From NCBI GenBank assembly GCA_913031645.1, contig CAJWFB010000006.1:1-45998 (forward strand): DNA of 45,998 nucleotides, in the 5' to 3' direction. The translations under genes were made by a program, and so were the position numbers. Under the pieces are notes generated by a model. The model ran no database searches, was not told the origin of the DNA, and was given only the letters and a program-made list of their open reading frames with translations. This document shows, one piece after another, positions 9,266-20,432 of the stretch. Position 1 is the first letter of the stretch. The number at the start of each line of letters is the position of its first letter. Source of the stretch: an uncultured Cellvibrionales bacterium. GTDB taxonomy: Bacteria; Pseudomonadota; Gammaproteobacteria; Pseudomonadales; Porticoccaceae.

Positions 9266-11635
9266 TCATTTGTGGTTTGGCGCCAAGATCTCACGCGCTC
9301 CATTACTGCTCATTGGACTGACGATACCACTCTCTTCCATCTGTTCGATTAGACGCGCGGCTCGGTTGTATCCCACTCGCAATTTACGCTGAACAGATGA
9401 TATTGACGCTTTACGGCTTTCAAGCACAAAAGCAACTGCTTCATCATATAGCGGATCTGATTCATCACCTTCGGCCCCATTGTCTCCACTCTCGAATCCT
9501 GGAACGGCAATTGAGGACAAGGCGCTTTCGTCAGTGATCTCTGTAAGATAATTAGGCACGCCGCGACGCTTCCAATCTGCAACCACCTTATGGACTTCAT
9601 GATCGTCAACAAATGCGCCATGGATACGCTCGGGGACACTGGTACCCGGTGGCAAGTAAAGCATATCGCCATGCCCAAGGAGTTGTTCAGCACCGCCCTG
9701 ATCAAGAATTGTGCGAGAGTCGATTTTCGAAGAAACTTGGAACGCTATACGAGTCGGTACATTGGCCTTAATCAGCCCAGTAATGACGTCAACCGATGGT
9801 CGCTGAGTCGCTAAAATTAGGTGGATACCGGCAGCTCGCGCTTTCTGAGCAATTCTAGCGATCAGCTGTTCTACTTTTTTGCCAACGATCATCATCATGT
9901 CGGCAAACTCATCAATTACCACAACAATGTATGGAAGTGATTCAAGCGTAGGTGCCTCTGGCGGTTCCTGCTCTGCATCCCAACCCATGGCGGTGGGATC
10001 GAAAGTCCACAACGGATCAATAATCGGGTTTTCAGCTTTTATGGCGTCTTCAATCTTGCGGTTATAGCCGGCAATATTGCGCACACCCAAGGCAGCCATG
10101 AGTTTATAGCGCCGTTCCATCTCACCAACACACCAGCGCAAGCCGCTAGCGGCATCCTTCATGTCAGTAATGACCGGCGTTAGTAAGTGTGGGATATCAT
10201 CATAAATAGAGAGCTCGAGCATTTTTGGGTCGATTAGTATTAATTTGACTTCATCTGGAGAGGCTTTAAATAGTAGGCTCAGTAACATTGCGTTAATTCC
10301 CACAGACTTACCTGAACCCGTCGTCCCCGCGACCAGTAAGTGTGGCATGCGCGCGAGATCGGCGACGGTGGGCACACCCGCGATATCGTTTCCTAGCGCA
10401 AGAGTAAGTGGCGAGGTGGAACGATCGTAGGCTTCTGAAGAAAGTACCTCACTTAATCGCACCATTTCACGCTTCTCATTAGGTATTTCTATACCCACCA
10501 CCGATTTACCGGGAATAACTTCCACAACTCGGACGCTGATAACCGCCATGGAGCGTGCCAAATCCTTGGCGAGCCCACTAATACGACTGACCTTAATACC
10601 TGCAGCTGGCTGAATCTCAAATCGAGTGACAACGGGACCAGGAAGGACTTCGACCACCTCAGCACTGATACCAAAATCCTGTAGTTTGAGCTCTAGTAAT
10701 CGTGAGAGATGCTCTAACGAATCCGCCGAATAACCCGTTACGCCAGTTTTATCAGCAGGATCGAGTAAATTGATGGGCGGCAATGAACCAATAACTTGGC
10801 TATCATCGAAGAGTTTCTGTTGCTGTTCTCTTAGTACCCTAGGACTTTGCGACTTTGGCTGCACTGCAGGCTGGATTGCTGGGGGTACCCTAGTTTGTTG
10901 TTTCTTGACTGCGCTCTCTACTTTGACGATGCGTTCAGCCAATGCCGCTTTAGCTTTCTTTTGATCTTCTTTGCGAATTCTGCGCGAACGATACCAGTGG
11001 CGGATTGAGTCAACCGCAATCATGGTCAGCAAGCCAAGCCTATCAATAAGTTTTATCCATGAAATATCGGCAAAAACGGTCAAGCCAAAAAGAAACAGCG
11101 CCAACAGTAGCAGCGTACTTCCGGTATGGCTGAATATTGAGATTATTGCATCACCAGTATATTTGCCGAGAATACCCCCCATGCCTTCAGGGAACGAGTT
11201 GGCGACATCCGGGTATTGAATGTTGGCTAGCGACGTTGCGCTGATCATGACGAGCATAAAGCCAACTACCCGCAGGACCCATGTGGCTGAGTCAAAATCA
11301 TTAGGCTCATGGAGAAAGTAGGTGCGTAAAATCTGTAGTGCACGCACCGCTAACAGTAACGGCAGCAGAAACGCCATCATACCAAAAAGCGCAAAAACTA
11401 TATCTGACATCCATGCGCCCGCTGGGCCTATCAAATTGCTTACCCCTTCTCTAGTGCCTGTATGCGACCAACCGGGGTCTTGCGGAGAGTAGCTCACTAG
11501 CGAGAGGAAGAGGATTACACAGAGAGCCAGCCAGCCTATTAATGCGCCTTCAGCAAACAATAATTTGGCTCGCGAACTAGTGGCGCTAACGTCTAATGGG
11601 GAGTTTCTAGATTTTTTTGGCTTTTCGCGAGTCAA
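9266..11635 (-). CDS. ftsK: DNA translocase FtsK
   Basis: A 789-residue divisome protein that pumps chromosome ends through the closing septum and activates XerCD recombination at dif. The N-terminus has about four membrane helices (roughly residues 30-50, 78-103, 118-137, 172-192). A short linker rich in Q, P and K (about 225-285) follows, much shorter than in E. coli and more like Pseudomonas. The motor carries Walker A GTTGSGKS (437-444) and Walker [11 protein letters not shown]. The C-terminal gamma winged helix, which reads KOPS, covers about 715-785. The start is a TTG with AGGGA nine bases upstream; no ATG precedes the first membrane helix. Confidence 0.95.
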   Translation of the reverse strand: MTREKPKKSRNSPLDVSATSSRAKLLFAEGALIGWLALCVILFLSLVSYSPQDPGWSHTGTREGVSNLIGPAGAWMSDIVFALFGMMAFLLPLLLAVRALQILRTYFLHEPNDFDSATWVLRVVGFMLVMISATSLANIQYPDVANSFPEGMGGILGKYTGDAIISIFSHTGSTLLLLALFLFGLTVFADISWIKLIDRLGLLTMIAVDSIRHWYRSRRIRKEDQKKAKAALAERIVKVESAVKKQQTRVPPAIQPAVQPKSQSPRVLREQQQKLFDDSQVIGSLPPINLLDPADKTGVTGYSADSLEHLSRLLELKLQDFGISAEVVEVLPGPVVTRFEIQPAAGIKVSRISGLAKDLARSMAVISVRVVEVIPGKSVVGIEIPNEKREMVRLSEVLSSEAYDRSTSPLTLALGNDIAGVPTVADLARMPHLLVAGTTGSGKSVGINAMLLSLLFKASPDEVKLILIDPKMLELSIYDDIPHLLTPVITDMKDAASGLRWCVGEMERRYKLMAALGVRNIAGYNRKIEDAIKAENPIIDPLWTFDPTAMGWDAEQEPPEAPTLESLPYIVVVIDEFADMMMIVGKKVEQLIARIAQKARAAGIHLILATQRPSVDVITGLIKANVPTRIAFQVSSKIDSRTILDQGGAEQLLGHGDMLYLPPGTSVPERIHGAFVDDHEVHKVVADWKRRGVPNYLTEITDESALSSIAVPGFESGDNGAEGDESDPLYDEAVAFVLESRKASISSVQRKLRVGYNRAARLIEQMEESGIVSPMSSNGAREILAPNHK

Positions 11636-11818
11636 CGGGTAGCTTCCCTATATTTTCGGCTTGGCTAATTGTAGCTGATTCTGTCACAAACTACAGAACT
11701 GACAAGCCCTTTAATGATATATGAGAAATTTAATTAAAAAGGCGATTGGCGTAACCGCAATGATTCTTTATGATGTGGCTCAGAATTGCTCTACCACACT
11801 AAATCCACTTTAAATTGA

Positions 11819-12781
<963 letters not shown>

Positions 12782-12820
12782 TTCTGGCGGCAATATCCAT
12801 AGTAAAAGAGCTCGATATTA

Positions 12821-13522
12821 ATGAATCTTGCTGTATTAGATCCACATGACCCCGAGTTTCCGTCCCCGAGTGCTTCGCTTGACGAGCCAGATGGTCTACT
12901 GGCGGTAGGTGGGAACCTCAAGCCCACTACTTTATTGTCGGCCTATGGTCGTGGTATTTTTCCCTGGTATCAAGATGATGATCCCATACTCTGGTGGAGT
13001 CCGATTGAGCGCTGTGTGATTCGGCCAGATAATTTTTATATCTCCACTCGTTTACGTCGTCAGTTACGCCAAGCTCGTTATCAAATAAAGTCTGATACCG
13101 CGTTTTCTGACGTTATAAGTGCCTGCGCAGAACCGCGTGGCGACGGCGGCACTTGGATTACGCCTGAGATGATTGATGCCTATACTCAGCTGCACGAATG
13201 CGGAGACGCTCATTGTGTTGAAGTCTGGGATGGACCATGGTTAGTAGGTGGTATTTACGGCGTACAGGTTGGCGGCCTATTCTGTGGAGAGTCAATGTTT
13301 AGTCGCGTCAATAATGGCTCTAAGATTGCTGTCGCTCACCTCCTGCGATGGATGAATGCCGCGGGTCTAGACATGCTCGACTGCCAGCTCAGTAACCCCC
13401 ATCTATTATCGCTTGGCGCGCAAACCATGCAGCGAGATATGTTTTTACATGACTTGAGTACTGCCCGAAAGAAAACATGCCCCTGGTCATTCAATGACTT
13501 CTCTTTTGATTCATGGACATAA
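12821..13522 (+). CDS. aat: Leucyl/phenylalanyl-tRNA-protein transferase
   Basis: A 233-residue N-degron enzyme that attaches Leu or Phe from charged tRNA to proteins starting with Arg or Lys, marking them for ClpS-ClpAP. Family landmarks are FPSPSASLDEPDGLLAVGG, YGRGIFPWYQDDDPILWWSP, GDGGTWITPEMIDAY, GDAHCVEVWDGPWLVGG and IYGVQVGGLFCGESMFS. The ATG at 12821 comes 39 bp after trxB. The neighbours bpt, clpA and clpS belong to the same pathway. Confidence 0.96.
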   Translation: MNLAVLDPHDPEFPSPSASLDEPDGLLAVGGNLKPTTLLSAYGRGIFPWYQDDDPILWWSPIERCVIRPDNFYISTRLRRQLRQARYQIKSDTAFSDVISACAEPRGDGGTWITPEMIDAYTQLHECGDAHCVEVWDGPWLVGGIYGVQVGGLFCGESMFSRVNNGSKIAVAHLLRWMNAAGLDMLDCQLSNPHLLSLGAQTMQRDMFLHDLSTARKKTCPWSFNDFSFDSWT

Positions 13523-13585
13523 CGTTGAGAATAGACCTACGGCCAGCTAGACTTACTACATCTAAGACAATAATAAAGTGGCAGC

Positions 13586-14308
13586 ATGAGTACCGATCAA
13601 AGCGGACAAATTGAGCGTATTAAATTACTTAAATCAGCGCCCCACGCTTGCAGCTATCTCGCTGGAAACCAGGCTAGTACGGGTTTTGTCGACCCAGAAA
13701 TGCAAATAACTACTGATCTCTATGCTCGTCTCAGTGAAAATGGTTTTCGTCGTAGCGGCCCCTATATCTATACCCCAATGTGCCGTAGCTGCAATTCTTG
13801 TGTCTCAGCGCGTATACCAGTAGATCGCTTTCTACCCAGCAGGTCGCAAAAGCGCTGCTTAAGAGCCAATAACGACCTTAATGTGACGCGCCTGTCGAAC
13901 ATTGACCTCGATGAGCATTATGTGGTGTATGCTGATTACATTAATCAGCGACATTCTGACGGTGATATGTACCCACCAACAAAAAAACAGTTTGAGGACT
14001 TCTTAGGTAAGGTTTGGGATGGCACGCAGTTTATTGAATTTCGTCTCGATAAAAGGCTAATTGGCTGTGCCATCATTGACCTTCTGCCAGACGCTATCTC
14101 AGCAATTTATACCTATTTCGATCCAATTGAAAAACGTCGGGGGCTAGGTAACTTTGCAGTGCTATATCAGATTGCTATGGCAAAAGAATTAGCCTTGACG
14201 CATGTATACCTAGGGTACTGGATCGCCGACTCTAAAAAAATGAGCTATAAAATGCAGTATCGGCCGATTGAACTTTTGCAGGAAAATACATGGAATTTGA
14301 GTAAATGA
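13586..14308 (+). CDS. bpt: Aspartate/glutamate leucyltransferase (Bpt)
   Basis: A 240-residue aminoacyl-tRNA-protein transferase of the Ate1/Bpt family. In gammaproteobacteria the characterised member (Vibrio Bpt) adds leucine to N-terminal Asp or Glu, feeding the ClpS pathway. Visible: [17 protein letters not shown] near the N-terminus, the cysteine cluster [15 protein letters not shown], the central [11 protein letters not shown], and the C-terminal [16 protein letters not shown] and [15 protein letters not shown]. It is often annotated as arginyltransferase (ate) by family name. It lies between aat and infA with short gaps. Confidence 0.94.
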   Translation: MSTDQSGQIERIKLLKSAPHACSYLAGNQASTGFVDPEMQITTDLYARLSENGFRRSGPYIYTPMCRSCNSCVSARIPVDRFLPSRSQKRCLRANNDLNVTRLSNIDLDEHYVVYADYINQRHSDGDMYPPTKKQFEDFLGKVWDGTQFIEFRLDKRLIGCAIIDLLPDAISAIYTYFDPIEKRRGLGNFAVLYQIAMAKELALTHVYLGYWIADSKKMSYKMQYRPIELLQENTWNLSK

Positions 14309-14369
14309 CTTTGCTATGGAGCGATTTTTAAGGCAAACTGCGCCCTTTTTAAGGGTGTATAGAACCGGT

Positions 14370-14588
14370 ATGGCGAAAGAAGACCACATAGAATTCGACG
14401 GAGAAGTGATTGATACTCTTCCCAATACAACGTTCAAAGTAAAATTGGAAAATGATCACGTTATCATTGCCCACATTTCAGGGAAGATGAGAAAGCACTA
14501 CATCAGGATTTTGACCGGAGACAAGGTTAAGGTCGAGATGACGCCGTATGACTTGACCAAGGGTCGCATTACGTTCCGCGAGCGGTAG
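14370..14588 (+). CDS. infA: Translation initiation factor IF-1
   Basis: A 72-residue S1/OB-fold protein that binds the A site of the 30S subunit during initiation. [19 protein letters not shown], the [11 protein letters not shown] strand, [15 protein letters not shown] and the C-terminal LTKGRITFR match the family across its full length. The frame is open 18 codons upstream, but the family length and the conserved MAKEDxIE start fix the ATG at 14370. It is the last gene of the trxB-aat-bpt-infA run and faces the methyltransferase gene with a 50-bp gap in which I see no strong terminator. Confidence 0.97.
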   Translation: MAKEDHIEFDGEVIDTLPNTTFKVKLENDHVIIAHISGKMRKHYIRILTGDKVKVEMTPYDLTKGRITFRER

Positions 14589-14638
14589 TCTGCAAAACCT
14601 TATTTTTTAGAGAATAATGACGCTTAAAGGTATGCCCT

Positions 14639-15277
14639 TCAGCTTACTTTTTGGTAAACACAAAACCAACCGTCGATATTGTCAGTTTTATAGTATTTAT
14701 CTTGCTTTAGGTGCAAGCACTTGGCTTGCCCATCACTAACCAATGACTCAAGCTTCCGCTCGAAACCCCGTGATGTCCACAAATCTTTATGCACGGTGCA
14801 GGCTAGAATACCGCCCGTTCTTAGGACACGAAAAAGTTCATCTAGCGGTTCTGGCCCGACATGCCCGTGGGTAAAGGTCCCCGAAGAAATGACGGCGTCA
14901 TAGATGCTGCTGTGGCGCTCTATGATCTGATTCACATCGCCGACGATTAAGTCTCTATAGATACCCTGCTCTCTGGCTACCCGCACCATGTCGGGCGAAA
15001 GATCTATGCCATCAAGAGCCTGGTAGCCATTATCGGCAAGGAAACGGCAAGTCAAACCAGTGCCGCACCCGACGTCAAATATCTCAGACTCTTTGTTGGG
15101 CAAAAACTCGCACAGCAACCGTGCAATGCCTATAGGCGCGACATACTCGAGCTTAACAAGCATTTGATGGTCATAGTCATCGGCCCATTTTTTGTAGAAC
15201 TCGATAGAGTCAGCTTCGTCATCAAGCTGATACGCATCACTCACAAACTGACTAGGACCGTTGATCTTGCTCATCAT
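14639..15277 (-). CDS. Class I SAM-dependent methyltransferase downstream of clpA
   Basis: A 212-residue Rossmann-fold methyltransferase. The SAM-binding motif I is IFDVGCGTGLTCRFL, followed by GIDLSPDMVRVA (motif acidic loop) and a post-core RVLRTGGILACTVHKD strand. The N-terminal part with EFYKKWADDYDHQMLVKLEYVAP resembles small-molecule methyltransferases of the Methyltransf_11/25 type (WBSCR27-like). The substrate is not known. AAGGA lies 5-8 bases before two adjacent ATGs (ending at 15277 or 15274). It follows clpA by 44 bp on the same strand and may be the third gene of a clpS-clpA unit. Confidence 0.82.
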   Translation of the reverse strand: MMSKINGPSQFVSDAYQLDDEADSIEFYKKWADDYDHQMLVKLEYVAPIGIARLLCEFLPNKESEIFDVGCGTGLTCRFLADNGYQALDGIDLSPDMVRVAREQGIYRDLIVGDVNQIIERHSSIYDAVISSGTFTHGHVGPEPLDELFRVLRTGGILACTVHKDLWTSRGFERKLESLVSDGQAKCLHLKQDKYYKTDNIDGWFCVYQKVS

Positions 15278-15321
15278 TATTCCTTCAGCTTAGCGTCATT
15301 ATGATTTGTTACCGGTAAGCC

Positions 15322-17598
15322 CTAAGCCGTAGCCTCCTCAATAATATCGGTAGTGACAACTAGCTCATTATTCTTCACGCTTACGTAAGCAGTGCCGCCT
15401 TTATCGGCCAATGACCCAAACAGTACTTCCTCTGCGAGAGGCTTCTTGATCTTCTCTTGAATTAGACGATCCATAGGGCGCGCTCCCATCTTGGCATCGT
15501 AACCATTGGTGGCGAGCCATAGTCGCGCCTCATCATCAACCTGAATGAACACCTTTTTGTCGTCAAGTTGAGATTGCAGCTGCACCAGGAACTTGTCCAC
15601 GACGGTCTTGATGACCTCCATACCTAATTCACTGAACTGAACAATGCTGTCCAAGCGGTTACGGAACTCAGGCGTAAACATTTTTTTAATCGCTTCCATG
15701 CCGTCCGTACGATGATCTTGCGTAGCGAAACCGATAGACGAACGACTCATAAGCTCGGCCCCGGCATTGGTTGTCATAATTAAAATGACATTACGGAAGT
15801 CTGCCTTACGCCCATTATTGTCCGTCAAGGTACCGTGATCCATAACTTGTAGTAACAAATTGAAGACGTCAGGGTGCGCTTTTTCTACTTCATCAAGCAA
15901 TATGACGGAATGAGGTTGCTTAGTGACGGCCTCAGTTAACAAACCACCTTGGTCGTAGCCAACGTATCCAGGGGGCGCTCCAATCAAGCGAGAGACTGTA
16001 TGTCGCTCCATATATTCAGACATATCAAAGCGTACCAATTCAATACCCAAAACATTGGCTAGCTGCTTACATACTTCAGTTTTTCCGACCCCTGTAGGAC
16101 CAGCAAACAGGAAACTACCAATCGGCTTACTGCCCTCTCGTAAACCAGCTCGTGCGAGCTTGATCGACGTAGACAGTGCTTCAATAGCCATATCTTGACC
16201 AAATACAACCATCTTTAAGTTAGCCGCTAAATCTTGAAGCTGAGCCTTATCCGTCACCGATACACTCTTCGCTGGAATACGCGCAATCTTCGAAATGACT
16301 AACTCGATGTCCGCTAAACCGACAGTCTTTTTGCGCTTATAGGTGGGCTGCAGACGCTGATAGGCACCGGCTTCATCAATTACATCAATGGCCTTGTCAG
16401 GTAGGAACCGGTCGTTAATATGTCGACTCGAGAGTTCAGCCGCTGCTTTGAGGGCGGGATTAGTGAATTTCAAGTCATGATGGTCCTCAAATCGTGATTT
16501 GAGCCCCTTAAGAATTTCAAAGGTTTCATCAACGCTCGGCTCTGGCACATCGATCTTCTGAAAGCGACGCGCTAGGGCATGATCTTTTTCAAAAATACCT
16601 CGGTACTCTTGATAGGTAGTTGAACCAACACAACGCAACTTTCCTGATGATAATAGTGGCTTCAGTAAATTAGAGGCATCCATTACGCCCCCCGAGGCAG
16701 CCCCTGCACCAATAATGGTATGAATTTCATCAATGAAAAGAATCGACTTGTCATGGTCAACAAGCTCGGCAATCAGCCCTTTTAGGCGTTTCTCGAAGTC
16801 ACCGCGGTACTTGGTTCCTGCAAGTAAAGCACCCATGTCTAGCGAGAAAACAGTACTGTCAAGCATTGGCTCTGGCACGTCGCCGTCGACAATAAGTTTA
16901 GCTAAACCTTCAGCAATGGCGGTTTTACCCACGCCCGACTCGCCCACCAGCAGAGGATTGTTTTTACGACGTCGAATAAGAATCTGGCTAACTCTCTCTA
17001 TTTCAGCATCTCGTCCAATCAACGGATCAATTACGCCAAGGCGCGCCTGATCGTTTAGGTTGGTTGCGAATTGACTGAGCAGGCTTTGCTCCGCAGGCTC
17101 ACCGTTCTCAGCACCCTCAGTGGCGGACTGTTCAGCTTCATTGCCACTTTCGATGTGGTCGGCATACTTTGAAATCCCATGGGAAATAAAATTAACGACA
17201 TCGATGCGAGCGACGTCTTGCAGCCGCAAGAAATAGACAGCCTGACTCTCCTGCTCGCTGAAGATGGCCACCACCACGTTGGCCCCAACAACCTCACTAT
17301 GGTTTGCCGAGTTGACTTGGAACACAGCGCGTTGCAAAACTCGCTGGAACCCATGAGTCGGCTGGGTTTCGTGTTCTAGCAAGGTATCAGGGATCATCGG
17401 AACGGTAGAGTCGATAAACTCACTGAGATCCTCGCGCATGGCATTGAGGTCGGCGCCGCAGGCCTTAAGGACTGAAGCGGCTGATGCGTCGTCCAGTAAT
17501 GCCAGCAATAAGTGTTCCACAGTCATGAATTCATGACGCTTATCTCGTGCTGTCTTAAACGCCAAATTGAGGGTAACTTCCAGTTCTCTACTTAACAT
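15322..17598 (-). CDS. clpA: ATP-dependent Clp protease ATP-binding subunit ClpA
   Basis: A 758-residue Hsp100 unfoldase that feeds substrates, including N-degron proteins from ClpS, into ClpP. The N-terminal Clp repeat domain (about 1-145) begins with MLSRELEVTLNLAF. AAA domain 1 has Walker A GESGVGKT (219-226) and SILFIDEIHTIIGAGA; domain 2 has GPTGVGKTE and VILLDEVEKAHPDVFN. The ClpP-docking IGF loop is seen in SSIGFATQ. GAGGAG stands before the start ATG. It follows clpS by 5 bp in the standard clpSA order. clpP is not in the window. Confidence 0.97.
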   Translation of the reverse strand: MLSRELEVTLNLAFKTARDKRHEFMTVEHLLLALLDDASAASVLKACGADLNAMREDLSEFIDSTVPMIPDTLLEHETQPTHGFQRVLQRAVFQVNSANHSEVVGANVVVAIFSEQESQAVYFLRLQDVARIDVVNFISHGISKYADHIESGNEAEQSATEGAENGEPAEQSLLSQFATNLNDQARLGVIDPLIGRDAEIERVSQILIRRRKNNPLLVGESGVGKTAIAEGLAKLIVDGDVPEPMLDSTVFSLDMGALLAGTKYRGDFEKRLKGLIAELVDHDKSILFIDEIHTIIGAGAASGGVMDASNLLKPLLSSGKLRCVGSTTYQEYRGIFEKDHALARRFQKIDVPEPSVDETFEILKGLKSRFEDHHDLKFTNPALKAAAELSSRHINDRFLPDKAIDVIDEAGAYQRLQPTYKRKKTVGLADIELVISKIARIPAKSVSVTDKAQLQDLAANLKMVVFGQDMAIEALSTSIKLARAGLREGSKPIGSFLFAGPTGVGKTEVCKQLANVLGIELVRFDMSEYMERHTVSRLIGAPPGYVGYDQGGLLTEAVTKQPHSVILLDEVEKAHPDVFNLLLQVMDHGTLTDNNGRKADFRNVILIMTTNAGAELMSRSSIGFATQDHRTDGMEAIKKMFTPEFRNRLDSIVQFSELGMEVIKTVVDKFLVQLQSQLDDKKVFIQVDDEARLWLATNGYDAKMGARPMDRLIQEKIKKPLAEEVLFGSLADKGGTAYVSVKNNELVVTTDIIEEATA

Positions 17599-17603
17599 AT
17601 CTA

Positions 17604-17948
17604 TTACTCCTCATCGCTGCTAGCGGGTTCTGCTTGACACAGGAGTGGGTGCTGATTGTCCTGTGAATATTGATTGACTAGGGCCGCTTTTGTCTCTGCT
17701 ATATCTTCAGTATAGACGCCACAGACACCTTTTCCTTCGGAATGAATTTTAAGCATAATCTGTGTGGCATTTTCTCGTGACTTAAAGAAAAATTGTTCTA
17801 TTAATTCCACTACAAATTCCATTGGAGTGTAGTCATCGTTTAATAATACCACTTGATACATGCGGGGCTTCTGGAGCTTGGGTGGTGCTTCCTGAGTTGC
17901 CGTACCATTATCATCTTGCCAATTATCGTTATCGCTCTGATTGCTCAT
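17604..17948 (-). CDS. clpS: ClpS, N-degron adaptor of ClpAP
   Basis: A 114-residue adaptor that recognises N-terminal Leu, Phe, Tyr or Trp and hands the protein to ClpA. A disordered Q/D/N-rich tail (about 1-25) precedes the folded core with [19 protein letters not shown], whose Asn-Asp pair lines the N-degron pocket, and [19 protein letters not shown]. It is slightly longer than the E. coli protein (106). It is transcribed with clpA; the next plus-side gene is the accessory barrel gene, not cspD. Confidence 0.95.
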   Translation of the reverse strand: MSNQSDNDNWQDDNGTATQEAPPKLQKPRMYQVVLLNDDYTPMEFVVELIEQFFFKSRENATQIMLKIHSEGKGVCGVYTEDIAETKAALVNQYSQDNQHPLLCQAEPASSDEE

Positions 17949-18106
17949 TAATTATGCCGGTCTTTGTGTGGAATTTGGATACTCTATGTTACAACAGATA
18001 AGGTGGGTCGAGTAAGCACTGCTCGGTTAAAGCGATACTTTTTTACACCTCCTGTTTCGATATACGGAGAACAATTAATTTTGGAGCTACGCGACGCACG
18101 GAAATA

Positions 18107-19519
18107 TCAGAAAGCATATGTCACAACAAGGCCAACCCGTAAATCTTGATCAAAGATAGCCAGCGGGCTATTTTTTTTACTGGTTATACTTAGGATCTGA
18201 GCAGCAACCTGCCAGTGGTCATTGACTGAATAATCAGCACCCAAAAATAGTAAGCCAGCATCCCCCTCTAGGTCGCCCTGCATTGTCGCAGACAAACCCA
18301 GGTTATCATTCATTACTCGATTGCTGTAGCGCACCAACCAACTACCATAGACACCCGTGTTGATGGGTACCTGCTCATCGGCTAATCCGTCACGCTCATT
18401 GAGCATCCGTTTGCTCTGAATACTCACGCTGAGGCTTTGCAAATTACTAATACCATATTCAAAGCCCAGTGATAAAGCGACCTGATCTTTCTTTATGTCA
18501 CTCGCTAGAGGAATCCCCCCTCCTCCTGAGAGTGTCGATTCGTCAAGCAAAAGTCCGTAGCTGAACGCAATGTCGGCACTCAGTAGTAGCTTACCGATAG
18601 CCCTATTGGCACTTAAACCTAGTAACACAAAATCATTAGCCAGCGCCGACGACTCCATGAGTTGTGGATTAACCTGCAGGTAGCGTAGTTGATTTTCATA
18701 AAGGTAAGCAGCCATTAACGCAATGTCACTCCCTTCAAATGACTTACTCCATTGCGCACCAGCTTCAAAGAGTGTCTTGTCGCTGCGAATATAGTCATTG
18801 AGTTCAAAGGGCAGCGGTACATAAAATGGACTTCCCACCACCGGTTGAGGATTAAATTCTGGATACAGGTTTATAAAACTCGACCAATTACCGCTATCTT
18901 TGAATACATCCCAGACCAGCATCCACTGATTGAGTCGTGCGTCCTCAATATCGATGGTTCCAAAGTCCCGGTATTCAGTATGATTGATGACATCTAGAAC
19001 TGAATTACCCACCGTCTCACCCCAGACCACGATCTGACGACCTAGTTTTAGACTTTGCTGATCAAGGCTCCGCTGCACAAATAGCTCATTGACACGATAC
19101 TCAGTATCAATATTGTCGTTATTGGCCGTATATTCATAGTCTCCCGACCAGTAGGCACGAGCCTGCCAACTGCCCTGCAATAACCAGCCAGGCGCAAACG
19201 CATTCTGGTAACGGAGATTGATACCAAAGCGATTATTCTCTAGATCACCATGTTTAGATAATAAATATTCAGGAATCGGTTCGACCAAATGATGATTAAC
19301 TTGGCCCGATATCTGCTGACTGAGTCGGATAGTCAGCCCATCTCGCCACGAACTAGAATCAATATCATCAATTATGTCAAAGGCATCGGTAAATAAATCA
19401 TCCACGAAGATCAATTCGTCCTCTAAAGAAGTCCCCTCTGCTTCTGGGGCCTCCGCACCTTGCCCTAGAGCCATCGGCACCACGAGGCACAAAATCAATA
19501 AACCGTCACGAAACATCAT
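18107..19519 (-). CDS. Outer-membrane beta-barrel protein (DUF1302-like) of the envelope trio
   Basis: About 470 residues. A signal peptide (MMFRDGLLILCLVVPMALG) precedes an unusually acidic linker (EDELIFVDDLFTDAFDIIDDID), then alternating polar/hydrophobic strands with aromatic girdles and a final phenylalanine (GLVVTYAF), the usual BAM recognition end. The middle LGRQIVVWGETVGNSVLDVIN resembles DUF1302/alginate-export-type barrels. I use the ATG ending at 19519 (or 19516), with AAGG 5-8 bases upstream; an open frame continues upstream over the neighbouring gene without a signal peptide. It sits 16 bp behind the LolA-like gene and is the last member of the RND-LolA-barrel unit. It is probably the outer-membrane end of an export or uptake path; the cargo is unknown. 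Confidence 0.7.
   Translation of the reverse strand: MMFRDGLLILCLVVPMALGQGAEAPEAEGTSLEDELIFVDDLFTDAFDIIDDIDSSSWRDGLTIRLSQQISGQVNHHLVEPIPEYLLSKHGDLENNRFGINLRYQNAFAPGWLLQGSWQARAYWSGDYEYTANNDNIDTEYRVNELFVQRSLDQQSLKLGRQIVVWGETVGNSVLDVINHTEYRDFGTIDIEDARLNQWMLVWDVFKDSGNWSSFINLYPEFNPQPVVGSPFYVPLPFELNDYIRSDKTLFEAGAQWSKSFEGSDIALMAAYLYENQLRYLQVNPQLMESSALANDFVLLGLSANRAIGKLLLSADIAFSYGLLLDESTLSGGGGIPLASDIKKDQVALSLGFEYGISNLQSLSVSIQSKRMLNERDGLADEQVPINTGVYGSWLVRYSNRVMNDNLGLSATMQGDLEGDAGLLFLGADYSVNDHWQVAAQILSITSKKNSPLAIFDQDLRVGLVVTYAF
18155..18178 (+). terminator. Rho-independent terminator-like hairpin on the plus strand inside the barrel gene 3' end
   Basis: ATAGCC (18156-18161), a 4-base loop and GGCTAT (18166-18171) form a hairpin that can extend with A-T pairs, followed by a run of eight T. 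It is oriented to stop plus-strand transcription, i.e. antisense to the barrel gene. No convincing plus-strand coding gene ends here, so it may close an antisense or small RNA starting near the clpS promoter, or be chance in an AAA-rich coding stretch. Confidence 0.4.
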
Positions 19520-19535
19520 TAGCGCCTTATCGGTG

Positions 19536-20432
19536 TTAGTCCAGTTGAGCCCGGAGTTGTTTGAGCGTCGCCTCGCGATAGGCGGTATCCGTAAGAGTGC
19601 GCTGAGTGAGGAAATCATCATTAATATCAAGATCGGTGTAGATTTTGATCAACGCCATATTAGATAGGCGATTTGAAACTAAATTCATCATAGTCACTGA
19701 GCGCGCTATCCAGTTATCGTTGACCAGCTCTACTCGAGAAGCGACGGATCTTTTTATCTCTTTGCCATACTTGTCATACATCTCCGAGCGCAGCGCAACA
19801 TAGCGAGTTTTATCAATGTAATGAACGGTACGCGAATAACGACTCTTTTTGGCTCTAGCCTGATTAGGGATCATCTCTATCTTCCACACTTCCCGGTTAC
19901 CGCGATTAGTCTCTTCGAGAAGATTGACCTGATATTCGGTCAATTTGCCAGTATCAGTATCTTCAGTTGTAAATTCTGAACCAAATAGAGATGCAGGTTC
20001 GGTATCACCCTCTGTGTCCCCACCGGCAATTCTTTTCACCCGCCCGAGGGCGGAAAGATATAACCAAGTTTGGTTGTCTCTGTCTTCTTGATCATAGGAA
20101 TAGGTCAGCATACCGATGCCCCGTTCAGAGGCCGGTTCAATCGTAATACTGACACTTTTAGTATCTTTTAAAGACGCTCCATAATTCACAGATACAGACT
20201 CCAGTACCTTCACCCTAGGCGATTCAGCACAGCCGATACGACCTTTATTGACACCAAATTTACAGCTCGATAATTTTAGTCGGGTAAAAGACGAGTCATT
20301 GGTCGCTCTTTGATTGTCGTCTACTGCCTGCATAATCATTAAACCGGTGATCTCCTCCACTGCAAATGCCGGTAATGATAAACCGATGATCATCGTAATA
20401 CTCGCCAATGACAGGCGTTTCATATGACTCAA
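19536..20432 (-). CDS. LolA-like outer membrane lipoprotein-sorting protein (periplasmic carrier)
   Basis: A 298-residue secreted protein. The signal peptide MKRLSLASITMIIGLSLPAFA is followed by a segment with two cysteines (SSCKFG...RIGCAES), then a LolA/LolB-like half-barrel pattern: SERGIGMLTYSYDQEDRDNQTWLYLSALGRVKRI style strands, TEYQVNLLEE, VWKIEMIPNQ, YSRTVHYIDKTRYVALRSEMYDKYGK. Such proteins stand beside RND pumps in many proteobacteria and are thought to shuttle lipidic cargo. The preferred start is TTG ending at 20432: AGGAG lies 7 bases before it and it overlaps the pump stop (TTGA). The in-frame ATG ending at 20423 is too far from that ribosome-binding site. It lies between the pump and barrel genes. 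Confidence 0.78.
   Translation of the reverse strand: MSHMKRLSLASITMIIGLSLPAFAVEEITGLMIMQAVDDNQRATNDSSFTRLKLSSCKFGVNKGRIGCAESPRVKVLESVSVNYGASLKDTKSVSITIEPASERGIGMLTYSYDQEDRDNQTWLYLSALGRVKRIAGGDTEGDTEPASLFGSEFTTEDTDTGKLTEYQVNLLEETNRGNREVWKIEMIPNQARAKKSRYSRTVHYIDKTRYVALRSEMYDKYGKEIKRSVASRVELVNDNWIARSVTMMNLVSNRLSNMALIKIYTDLDINDDFLTQRTLTDTAYREATLKQLRAQLD

Noticed and set aside
9244..9303. A 20-codon upstream start for lolA
   Set aside because: It would bury the signal peptide behind a charged stretch and overlaps the ftsK end.
14316..14369. An 18-codon upstream start for infA
   Set aside because: IF-1 is 72 residues and starts MAKEDxIE; the extension is not conserved.
17964..18149. A 61-codon plus-strand frame from a TTG ending just before the terminator-like hairpin
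   Set aside because: No good start codon or ribosome-binding site, and its 3' part overlaps the barrel gene; a non-coding transcript is the better alternative.
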